32,702 nt of DNA from Physocladia obscura (lineage: Eukaryota > Chytridiomycota > Chytridiomycetes > Chytridiales > Chytriomycetaceae), in NCBI GenBank assembly GCA_027596945.1, contig JADGJH010000084.1:1-32702 (forward strand), written 5' to 3'. A program made the translations under genes and the position numbers. How positions within the stretch are numbered: position 1 is the first letter of the stretch; each line of letters opens with the position of its first letter. Below are positions 21,562 to 32,702 of this stretch, one piece after another. The notes under the pieces were generated by a model. That model was not told the DNA's origin and made no database searches. It was given only the letters and a program-made list of their open reading frames with translations.

Positions 21562-24500
21562 TTAAGTTTTCCAATTTTTTAACGGCCTGTTCACAAAAAT
21601 CAAATGGAAAAGCATGACCTGCCTTTTCCCACTCTTTATCAAAGACATCAGTTGAAGCTTTTATTTGACAATCACTAACCCACTCCGTGAAGTTTCTTAC
21701 AGCTAAATCTTCTTTCAGTACTTGAATATTTGCTGGATTGCCATGGCAACAAGCCAGCAGGACAGGAAATAAAATAGTTTGGCCACGCGAGTCACAGAAA
21801 TAATGATATGGCAATGACACCAGCATTTTCAATAGAATGAAGCCTTGGCTAAATCGCAGAAGATCTTGATTCGCCAGACATACGTAACATGAATTGCCCA
21901 ACAAGACAAGCATTGAGTCCAGCAACTTCGAACAGTCACAATCACCGCAGATTTCGTATCCGTCCCATTTATAATAGTAACTCATCCAGAAAATTAAAAG
22001 GTGAAAAAATTGTGGCTGTATTCCATCCGAAGCAAGCAATATTTGCATTTTTGAAAGATTCAGCAAACAAAGAGAATTTAACAGGTCAATTCCTTTTGAT
22101 GAAACATGCCAAGTCTGAACTGAAACACGCTCAAGAGCGGCGATTCGTGAAGTTAATCCGTTATGTAGTACCAATGAAACCAGCATGGTTATTAACGCGT
22201 CGAGACCACAACTTTCAAAAGAGTCAGAAATGCATGAAAGCAGAGCAGAATCCGCCTTCCTATATACGAACTGGATGTAAATTTTTCGAACAAAAATAAT
22301 AAAATATCTTACATCATTGAAACAATAGTTTTGAGAAATTTAATTGCATTTAGCAAAAATATGCTCACTGGATCGGGACACAATAACCCGATTGGGCCTT
22401 TTACAATTGAAAAGAAGTTACAAATACAATCAATAGTCTTGATTGACACAATATAGCTGGAAATAGTGTTATTATTTATCCAATTCAATACAAAAATGTA
22501 CCACAAAAAGTCTGCTTTCGCTTTTCTCAACGTTGGACTGTCTTGTGCCTCACGTAAAAACAAATTTGGAAGCAAAATAGCCAAATCACACGATAAATCC
22601 AACCATTCAGGATTTAGGTATTCTTGGAAAGATATTGTGCGAATAAATAATTCTGCTAGTTCTTCAATGCAAATATCCATTGACAATAACAAATACTCAA
22701 TATTGACCAGAGATGCACAACAACGCAAAACAGATTTTAAAATTAGTCGCAGTGAGCTAAATTTTAATATTAAAATTAAAATTATAGTAAGTGAATGAGC
22801 AACAAACCTAGCTGGTAGAAGCAAATTCCCATCATCATCAAGCAACATAAGAGCATTAAATAAAACAGCGAGGCCACCAAAACTGCAAAATGACTCTACG
22901 ACCAACAAATTATCAGAGTTAAGTTCATTCAACAAATAATTCAACGATTGATCGAGTTGAATGACACTTCTAGGAGAATTGTTTTTTTTCAATAAATCAG
23001 ACAGCATTTCCATTGCTATTTTCATAGTATTAGTTCGTTTTGGTAGTTGAACTGACGTGGGTATAAATTCATAATGTACGCAGGCATCTCTCAGTCTCTG
23101 AATTTGATTCTTTTTTAAAATAACAAAATAAAACAAGAAAAAAAAAGAAAAAAAAACCTTTTTCAGTTTTTTAACTCGGCGCTTGACACTTTTTTCCCTG
23201 TCAAATGGTTTAACTATTTTTGCTGTTATTATCGATTCCTGAGAAGTATACTACATTTCAGATTCGACACTAACCATCTTCAAAATTCGATAAGGTCATC
23301 AAATTATTTGTTGCATTGTTGGGGGAATATCCATTCGATTTCTTTGAGTTTTCGAAAACAACTTTTGCATTGAGGTTAGCAATTGCTGCACGTTCTCTCT
23401 TTCTGGCTAACGACTCGTTGTATCGAATAGACCATTTTTCCAGTTTATTTTCAAACCTTTTGCTGAATTCTTGATGCTGATAAAATCTATTAGTTTTCAT
23501 TATTCAATAATACAAGCCTCAAAAACCAAACCTTGATGATTGTTCGTGTTTCTGTAATATTTTTGAGTTCAGAGACACGATTGATCTGAAAGTAAAAGCA
23601 AAATTAATAGTTACATGTAAAAATGTAATAAAACTGAAACTACTTTTGCAATTCGTGCAGCTTCTTTTGATACAGTATGCTCCTTTCTCTCCAATTCAAG
23701 TCGCGATTTTATCTCACGTCTTCTCGCCTCCTCTCGCAGTATTTTCGCCTGCCGTTCTACTTCAAATGAACGACGCCGTTCTAAAGCGGCTTCTTGGTGA
23801 GCTGCAGCTTCGGCAAGCTTGCGCAACCTTTCTTCTTCGATCTCTTGAAGACGTGCTTCGAATACCAAATGGCGTTGAGCAACTTCTATCTTCTTGTTTT
23901 CCTGGCTTTTCGCGCTGAGGAGGGCTATTTCGTCTGTTTTTTGGTTTTCTTCTTTCGCTTTCTCTTGAATTTGCTTAATGAACATGTCCCGTTGCTGCAA
24001 AATATGGAGAATATGGTAAAGGAATGATAGATTTCGAGTCATTATTCCACAAACTTTTTCCGCTTTTGCCTGCTTTTCTTCGATACTATCCTTCAAAATT
24101 TTTGACTGTTTAGCCAAATTGTTTTGTACCGCTAAAACTTGGGTTTTTTCCTTAAAAAATTTTTAATGCGAAAAAAAAAAAAATGAAGAAACAGGCCAAC
24201 CTTTTTTGTTTTCAGCTGAAGTTTTATACTGCGGTCTTGTAGAAAATTTTCACGCATCTCCAGGGCTTTGCGCTTGATGTAGAAATTGCCAATTTAAATT
24301 TAAATTTATGCAGTAGTATAAACAGGCTTTATTTTTACTGACCTGTTTTTGTTCAATCCAATCGATTGTGGTTGTTTTTCGCATCGGTAAAAGACGCGAA
24401 CTCAATGGAATTGAACGATCCCACAATGGCAGCTCTGTTGTTAATTTATTCAAGTTTGTTTGTTCTTGCGTCTGCTTGAATTTTTTGAAATTGTTTTGAA

Positions 24501-25746
24501 GTACCGTATATATGTTATTCGATATTGTCGGCAAATATTAACTTTGTACTTTTAACTCAACTGGTGATTGAGTCCTTGAATTAAAACCTTTGCTCCCAAG
24601 CATATAGTATTTATGATCTGCAGTTCTTGGTGGCAATGAAGAAGTTGCAGATGAAGTTGGCACTAACGCAGGTTCAGTCCTCCAAAAACTTTCGCGATTC
24701 AATTCGAGACTGGACGATGATGTCCAAAGATTCCGTGGAATTGAGCTGAGTGATGGAATATCGCAGTTGAGAACCTGATTTGATTTATAAATTCAAAAAT
24801 TTTAATTGTATTTTTCGAGGGAGTTCCGAACAGTTTCAAGCTCAGTTAACGCATCTTGAAGAATCTTTTTAACTGTTTGCTGCATAATTGTAGACTTGCA
24901 TATTTTCAATTCTTTTAAAAGTTCCGAAAGACTCCTGAAAAAAGTTGACTAATCAGTCAAAACTGCGTAATAGAAGGAAACAACCTTTCAAAAATTTCCA
25001 GGGTGAAGCTTGATGACAGCTCCAAATCATCAATTACAGCCGATTCAGAATTAATATGTTTGGGAAAATAGCTGCTAAATGTAAATGGAACATTGTTGTC
25101 AGAAGATACATCTGAAAATTTTCGGAACTCAGCGTCAACTGAATCAGAAATTGTATTTAAAGACAAATTTCCAAACACAACAGCAGTCGCGGGAACTAAA
25201 ATTTCTTGCGTAGACAATGGAGGATGATATGGCGACTTTTGTTCTTCGACTGTACTGGAAATATCAGAGAGCTGACGAAATTCGGCATCAACAGAATCAG
25301 AAACCAAGTTCGGAAGTGAACCGCTGCATATTGGACTCATGAATTCTTCGGATGACGAAACAATACAGGGTAAAACTGGAAGAACATGAGATAAAGCAGC
25401 AGAGTAAGATTTTTTCGATTCGAAAGCTGAAGAAACAACTAATGGATAAATATTGGGAGTTTGTTGTGCAGGTAATTTTGATGCCGATTCAATGGAAGAA
25501 ATTGAATGTGCTCGTACTGGCGCTTTGCTCAAAGTTTGCGAATCACGAGGCAAATGAATCGGAATTGACTGACGGTGTTGCTGATGTTGTTGCTGATGAT
25601 AATGATGATTGTGGCGTCGGTTGCTGTGAATCAGAGTCCATTCAGACGATGGTGGTACATCATTGTTACTATCACCAACAAACGACCTATTACTTCTTCA
25701 GTTTTTGTTTTAGTTAGTGAAGCACTGACCAATCCACTTTCTTCAT
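21557..25746 (-). CDS. SCAPER-like protein (coiled coil plus C-terminal helical repeats)
   Basis: Fourteen exons: 25746-25730, 25686-24985, 24934-24832, 24774-24550, 24471-24343, 24272-24201, 24150-24055, 23994-23644, 23585-23532, 23476-23275, 23222-23158, 23097-22808, 22756-22313 and 22259-21557; 1150 residues, all phases closing. Residues 1-350 are disordered and hold a duplicated SDSVDAEFR motif. Residues about 380-650 are an Arg/Glu-rich coiled coil. A basic hinge (KRRVKKLKKRLRDA, about 662-677) leads into helical repeats to the end, with the SCAPER-like block PYHYFCDSRGQTILFPVLLA near residue 1070. Human SCAPER is an ER-associated cyclin A partner and the adaptor joining TTC5-bound ribosomes to CCR4-NOT in tubulin mRNA decay. 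The family call rests on layout and remembered motifs. The 17-nt first exon, with donor GTCAGT and a CTAAC branch site, is the least certain. Confidence 0.7.
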
Positions 25747-26222
25747 ATATTTTAATGAAATAAAGTGAATCACGAAACTGCCAAAACTCTGCTCAAAAAG
25801 AGAACATACTATGGCATCAAGAGTCTCAATGATGTTGCTATAGAAGATTGAAGATTGGTTGTGAGGAAGACCCAGCCCCAACTGAAGTTATAGAGAATTA
25901 ATCCTCATTTCAATTCATCTCATGCGTAACACCACGGCAAATGTATTGCCTGCTTCCGCGTTGTGCCGGAAGCGTATCGATGGATTGGTTCTGGCAGCAT
26001 CCCTTGTAACAGATTAAGTTTGGCGACAACTGTGGTATTAATTCTTCAGAATTCTGTATCTCACTAAATATCTTCGATTTCAAATAGAAGGATGGATGTG
26101 TTGCCTGCAAAAACAGGATTTTTCAGCTTGTCCAGTGGAGAAATTGCAACCGTACAAATTTCTTCCATGAGAGTATTCTCAAATATTTTTATTATTTCAG
26201 AGACGAAATGATAGAAATTTGT
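25747..26222. other. Intergenic: beta-tubulin 3' flank and SCAPER-like 5' flank
   Basis: No supported gene. A minus-strand frame at 25910-26110 starts with TTG and has no recognisable motif. The interval should hold the tubulin 3' UTR and the promoter of the SCAPER-like gene. Confidence 0.6.
26188..26193 (-). terminator. Poly(A) signal AATAAA of the beta-tubulin gene
   Basis: TTTATT on the plus strand is AATAAA on the coding strand, 29 nt downstream of the stop at 26223. Confidence 0.45.
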
Positions 26223-27734
<1,512 letters not shown>

Positions 27735-27915
27735 TGTTAATAGTGTATAGAGTCTGTTTGTGTGTTCGGTGGTATACGTTAGCCAGGAGAAGGGCAGAGT
27801 TCAGACTTCAATTTAACCTTTTTTTTGTTCATGCTGCGAATGTTTGGACAATTTCAAGATTTACGGCTGAGGGGGTGCTATCGCTTGAAAAACACCTCTC
27901 CTTCAAAATTATTTT
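27735..27915 (-). promoter_or_regulatory. Short intergenic stretch that must hold the beta-tubulin promoter
   Basis: Only 181 bp separate the CFAP57 stop (27916) from the tubulin ATG (27734). No TATA box or known element is evident. Control elements must lie here or inside the 3' end of CFAP57. Confidence 0.4.
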
Positions 27916-27920
27916 TTATT
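27915..27920 (-). terminator. Poly(A) signal overlapping the CFAP57 stop codon
   Basis: AATAAA on the coding strand contains the TAA stop (27918-27916). Confidence 0.4.
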
Positions 27921-30900
27921 TTTTGTTGTGCAAAGCAGGGAGAGCCAACGGCTTTGTAACTCCCGTCTTCAATAACACCAATGCTTCTGACAATTTATTT
28001 TATAAAATTTGATTGCGTTGTTAAATTTGGTTGGTTTTTGAGTTTGTTAATAATTTTTGTAAATAATGCAACTTAAATACTTACGTTGTCGGTCTTGGAA
28101 TTGATCCAAAATATCTCGCACCAACGGCGGGCTTTCGTATTTTGCGCTGTATTGCTCCACAGTGCCAATGAGCTTTTGCATTCGCATTTTTGATGCATGG
28201 TAATCCTTTCGAAGAACATTGATTTCGCTATTTATATTGTTAAATGCCAGAAACCAACAAAAAAAAATTTTCTCACTTCAAAAGAATGACATTTTCATTC
28301 ATAATTTTTAGGTTCTCATTATATCGCGTGTCTTCACTTTTGTGCAACTTATGACGAAGGGTGGCAACAGTTCGTTCAAAATGCTCCCGTTGTCGTGCTT
28401 CTTCAAGTTCCTCTTCCAATGCCTCGGCTGCACCTCCGCCGCTATTATTTTCATCTTTGTTGGTATTTTGTTTAGAAATCACGACAGTATCGCATGGAGG
28501 CGCGGGTTCTTCCGAAACTTCAGAAAATTTATGAAATGTCGCGACAAGGTTTCGCTGAAAAGATATAAATTTCAATTTTTTTGTACCAACATATTTCTCG
28601 CTTGAATAAAAAACCGAAAATTTACTTTGAGGTCTGCAACGTTGTTTACGAGGCTCCAAAGATTTCGTGTGTCATTTTGAATTCGATGTATAACTGTTTT
28701 CATGTCCCGAACTTGCTCTCCTTCGTCCAATGCCTCTTTCTGTGTTGCCCTCAATTTTAGAAGCAAGTCTTGTATCTGGGCATCAAGCACATCGTGAGTT
28801 TTTTGGTATTGGTGCAATTCTTCGTCCATGTCCTACAACAAAAGAAAACAAGTAAATTTACCATCAACCAATAGACACAGACACGAGGGCCATTTACTCA
28901 ACTTTAATTTGCTTCGAGAGTAACAAAATATCATTTTCCCGTGGTTCAACTTGTTTCTTAAGTTCTGCAATTTTATAGTCAAGGACAAATTTGAATTTTT
29001 CAAGTTCTTGATTTTTTTTTTTTAGGTCATATATTCGTTTTTCTTTATCTTGGATAGTGTCGTCTCGCTCTTGCATCTTAAAATAAAGTAACAATAAGTA
29101 TGAAAAATGGTAGGAAAGTAGTGCAACCTCTCGTTTTACACCAATAATATCCTTCTCCAATCCTTTAATAATTCCAAGTAACCGTCTTTCTTCCAAAAAC
29201 ATTTTGTTGAGTGCATTTTTGTTTTCCTCAATTTCTTTAGTCAATTTTTCAAACTTTGCGCGCATATTAACGTTTTCCATTTTAATTGTTGACAATGATT
29301 CGCGTTCTGACTTCAGCTTTGTTTCAAATGAAAACGCAATTTGAAGAATTTCCGTCTCTGCATCGGTTTCAATTTCTCCGAGATGGGCAACAAATTCACC
29401 TTGTTGTTGCGCAAATTGAGTTTTAAGCTGGAGGTTTAAAAAATTATTTAGAATTAACGAAAGAAAATAAACTGAAGAAAAAAAAGAAGAAGGATTCTGA
29501 AATTTGGAGAAAGATACATAAAAGAAATTACAAAATAAAAACATACCTTGAGAATATCATCTTGCCGTTCCTGAATTTTCTTGCGGTAATAATCTGACAT
29601 TTCTGTGACTCGTGTTGAATGGAATGATTCCATATCACTCATTTGTCTCTCCCACGCACTCTTTAATTGCAGCATTCTTGCCATAAGCTCTTTGTGCTTC
29701 TCGCTTTCTGCAGACATTTTCGTTTTAAAGCTATTGTCCAAATCCTTAATTTCGTTGCGATTTGTTACTCTCATAGAATCAAGTTCAGCAATGTGTCGAT
29801 CTTCGTTAGTTTTACGGTCATGTGAAAGCACAGCCGTGAGTTGTTTAAGACTTTCAATTTCGGCCGTATATTTATCAGTCAAATCTTTGAGTTTTTCTGC
29901 GTAAGTTAGATCCTTTAGCTTCAGTTGCGTCTCATTGTCAGCTTTTAGGGCCTCCACGCGTTGTCGGAGTTCAAGCATAGTGCGATGTTTGTCTTTAAGA
30001 TCCGATTTTGTAACCAGTATCTGATAGGCAGTACAATTACTTCTTTTGTAAATTACAGGAAATAAAAGATGGATCGTCTTACTTCGTCTGAATATGTCCA
30101 GTCTTTGTCGCGTTTTGCCACGCCACCCTTTTCAATAATTTTGTAGACCCAAAGGCATCCATCTTCACCAGATGTGAACAGAAACGAATCATCGAAAGAC
30201 GTGCGCATTCGTGTGATTGCAGATGAGTGGCACGATGTCTCGAAATAATCTTGGCCGTTTGGATCAGCACCAAGGAGTGATTTGAATACACGTACAGAGC
30301 CTTTGCCTGTAGCTGTAATCATCAATTTATTTTGAGTTATCTTATCATCTAATAAAAACAGCAGGAAAAATTTACCTGTAAAAACATGCTTCCCAGAATG
30401 TGAGATCAAAACTTTTGTTGTGATATTTTTCAATCTAAATTTCGAAATATGATCATAGTAGGGACTCACTTGATGCATATCCAATCTTTCCCGGAATTTC
30501 ATTCAACAGTGCCGAATCAAAAATGACTTTAATAGTTCCATCCGAAGCCGCCGCATAGATACTTTTTGAATCCGAAGCAAAGCAGGCTGATGTGAAAAGT
30601 GCATTGAAGGAAAAAAATTCACCCTCTTTTTTCATTCCAGCAATATTCCAGTCGAAAACAAGGCCATCAAGGCCACAACTCGTTAGTCGCGAGTCGTCAG
30701 GAGACCAGCAGATAGATTTGACTTTGCCTTGGTGACCTTTCAAGTACCCAACTGTTTCAAATGACCATGTTCTGTGGATTCCGATGGTTGAACCGTAAAC
30801 TGATGCAAAATACTTTTTTTTGTGCAACAAATTTTAGAATTTTTTTTTCTTTGTTTTGTTCAGTTACCTGCCCACCATTGCTGAAACGACACTGAAAAAA

Positions 30901-32695
30901 TATAATGATAATAATAATTGGCAAACAAAACAGAAAATCCAAAACAAAATTAATTTACTTCTCTGCATCCCCGAATATTAGATTCCCAAAACGGACGAAT
31001 GTCATCGATCAAAACGTTTATCAACTTCAAGCAATCACCGAAACCAACCAGAACATATAATCCAGATGGATGCAAAGCAATACTATTTTAAAAATTAATA
31101 CATATAAATCCTTTTTTATCAATTAGCTTTACCTCAACGGTTCATCTTCGAAGTATTTAATGACTTCAAGTGTGTTTTCAAGATAGTTCCATATCCGAAT
31201 AGATTTGTCATTTCCACATGTTGCAATCAATGGCTTTCTCGAGCAAGTATCCATACCAACGATATGTCCGTGATGAAACGGCTGCGTCAGTCTTTCGCAT
31301 TTGATTTCTTCACCCTGAAAAGAAAGAAATAAAAGATACAATTATTGTTGGTTTTGCGCTTTGGAAAACCGACCTTGCTAGAATCTGCATCCAATGGAAC
31401 AATATAAATCTGGCTATCTGTCATTGTACAAACAGCAACATCATCGGTAGGATTCACCGCAATACATTTAACACCACTGCCGCCATTGCTGCCGCCACTA
31501 ACGCCACCACCGCCGCCACCATTACTAACCCCAGAATCCATTAAAAACTCTTTATTTTTCTTATACAGGAAAGCATCGTCCGTTTTTTCGAAAAGCACAC
31601 AGTATCCTGTCGAAGTGCCGGCCATGAATCCCGTAGCAAATGCTGTAATTGTCTGGATTGCAGGTGGCTTTAAGACATTTGGCGACGGGAGAACATATGA
31701 TATTTCAAGTACGAGGTCTCCGGAATCAAAAACGAGAAGTTTAGAGTCTTCCGTGCCAGCAATTACACGGGTTTCAGTGATCCAACAATGACAAAGCAAG
31801 TTCTAAACAATAGAAAAAATATTAATGATCCTAATTATCGGTATTATTTGGTTCTTTTTCAATGCCTTGTCTGGTTTCTGCTGATTAAGAAGTTTAAAGT
31901 TGCCTTCAATGAATTTGAATATGCGAAACATTGATGTTCCAGTCACACAAATTTGAGTGTTTGCTTGGTCAAATGGGTTGCAAGTCATTTGATGCACATC
32001 CGCGCTACTGTTGTTTGTTGATTTAATTGTTCCAAGGAGTTTCGTTTTTTCCCACATCCAGTGATACAAACACCTGTGCAAATTGTAAAATCATTTCAGT
32101 GAAAGAATTGTATTAACAACGATAGTATAATATTCAAACCATTCTGGACCCCCAGATTGAGCTACAATATTCTTTCCATCGTTTGCAAAGGACACTGAAA
32201 TAAATTCCTACATTTTATGTGTTTTATATAACATACAAATGTGAGAAAATCGAAAGTAAAGCAACCTTTGCAGAAATGCCTTCTGGCATAAGAATTTTTT
32301 TTTTCCTTGGACTTTGCAAATCGATAATAGCGATGTAAGGACCTCGTTCTGCACTTTTGACTGCAACAGCGACATAAGTTTCGCCACCGCTACCGCTGCC
32401 GCTAATGCCATTGCCACTATTGCGTGCACTAATTTGAAGTGCGCTGATAGCATCTCCTTCATTTATTGACAGAAATTTTTGAACCTTTTGTTCAAGATTG
32501 AAAAGTACGAGTTGAGATCCAGCAGGATATAGTATAGTTTGCTCGTCAATATATGTCACATTGTTGATAACTTCGTGGTTCAGGCCGAAAACATGGCTAT
32601 GATCCAAGTGTAATGTGGGTTTTTTCTTTTATTAAATTTAATATCTGAGATACAAGCTTAAAATTATACCTTTGGAGTAACACTTGACTGGTCAT
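27916..32695 (-). CDS. CFAP57: CFAP57 (WDR65/FAP57) cilia- and flagella-associated WD40/coiled-coil protein
   Basis: Exons: 32625-32266, 32207-32140, 32073-31866, 31802-31374, 31314-31133, 31082-30959, 30891-30868, 30812-30470, 30411-30376, 30312-30083, 30020-29547, 29427-29128, 29076-28903, 28832-28626, 28554-28277, 28227-28085 and 27986-27916. A first exon 32695-32684 (MTSQ, donor GTGTTA) would give 1220 residues. If the stronger GTATAA donor at 32669 is used, the start lies outside the window. Two WD40 propellers fill residues about 1-670, with [39 protein letters not shown] and [16 protein letters not shown] coiled coil fills about 673-1175, including [18 protein letters not shown], nearly identical to human CFAP57. 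By family it lies on axonemal doublets and positions a subset of inner dynein arms. It marks a motile 9+2 flagellum. Confidence 0.93.
30868..30891 (-). other. 24-nt micro-exon of CFAP57
   Basis: Acceptor TTTTTTCAG and donor GTAACT flank exactly eight codons (CRFSNGGQ). They correspond to the ECSFSNGGH segment of a WD40 blade in animal CFAP57, so the micro-exon is needed for the fold. Confidence 0.8.
31803..31865 (-). other. GC-AG intron of CFAP57
   Basis: The donor reads AAG|GCATTG and the acceptor GTTTAG (63 nt, phase 0). No GT occurs between the last conserved codons and the in-frame stop that overlaps the acceptor, so a GC donor is the only way to join KPDK to NLLCHCW, as animal homologues require. 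Confidence 0.75.
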
Positions 32696-32702
32696 ATAAT
32701 TA

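Noticed and set aside
25288..25325. DAEFR in the SCAPER-like repeat equals the first residues of amyloid-beta
   Set aside because: A five-residue match in an unrelated context is chance.
25910..26110. Minus-strand 66-codon ORF between tubulin and the SCAPER-like gene
   Set aside because: It has no ATG and no motif; most likely tubulin 3' flank.

Overview
The window is nuclear DNA from an intron-rich, compact eukaryotic genome. About 54 introns can be placed; most are 46-70 nt and the longest about 120 nt. The best guess is a zoosporic (flagellated) fungus of the Chytridiomycota. The reasons are a fungal-type gene set (URB1/NPA1, fungal-like beta-tubulin, a CHFR/RNF8-like FHA-RING protein), a motile-cilium protein (CFAP57), and a beta-tubulin tail carrying the axonemal EGEF motif. 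Another flagellated opisthokont cannot be excluded. I predicted the exon structures by hand, by keeping frame and matching remembered family motifs. They need RNA-seq, but every multi-exon model closes in frame.

Left part (1-7042): a GC-rich DOMON + cytochrome b561 gene (+, 206-1756); a 2-kb AT-rich interval holding the relic of a Tc1/mariner-IS630-type transposase (-) and an orphan exon-like ORF; then a 1039-residue FHA - polyQ - RING - PARP-type zinc finger protein (-, 7042-3744). Its start codon lies only 17 bp from the start of a divergent YecM-like gene (+, 7060-7883).

Middle (7989-19035, all +): two unrecognised, Ser/Thr- and charge-rich ORFs that may be one gene, then the 13-exon gene for the nucleolar ribosome-biogenesis scaffold URB1/NPA1 (2459 residues). 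Its stop faces that of a DUF885-family gene (-, 21092-19056), 20 bp away. A decayed 3' fragment of a second DUF885 copy lies just upstream of the intact gene.

Right part (21557-32695, all -): three genes head to tail, in transcription order CFAP57 (axonemal WD40/coiled-coil protein), beta-tubulin (MREI start, EGEF tail) and a SCAPER-like gene (14 exons, 1150 residues). In animals, SCAPER is the adaptor that links the nascent-tubulin reader TTC5 to CCR4-NOT during tubulin mRNA autoregulation. A SCAPER homologue directly behind an MREI-bearing beta-tubulin and an axonemal gene is the most interesting feature here: a possible tubulin-supply and flagellum-building neighbourhood. Other points of note are a SCAPER-internal 17-residue repeat kept identical by synonymous-only change in its core, two GC-AG introns, a 24-nt micro-exon in CFAP57, and poly(A) signals that overlap or nearly touch stop codons.
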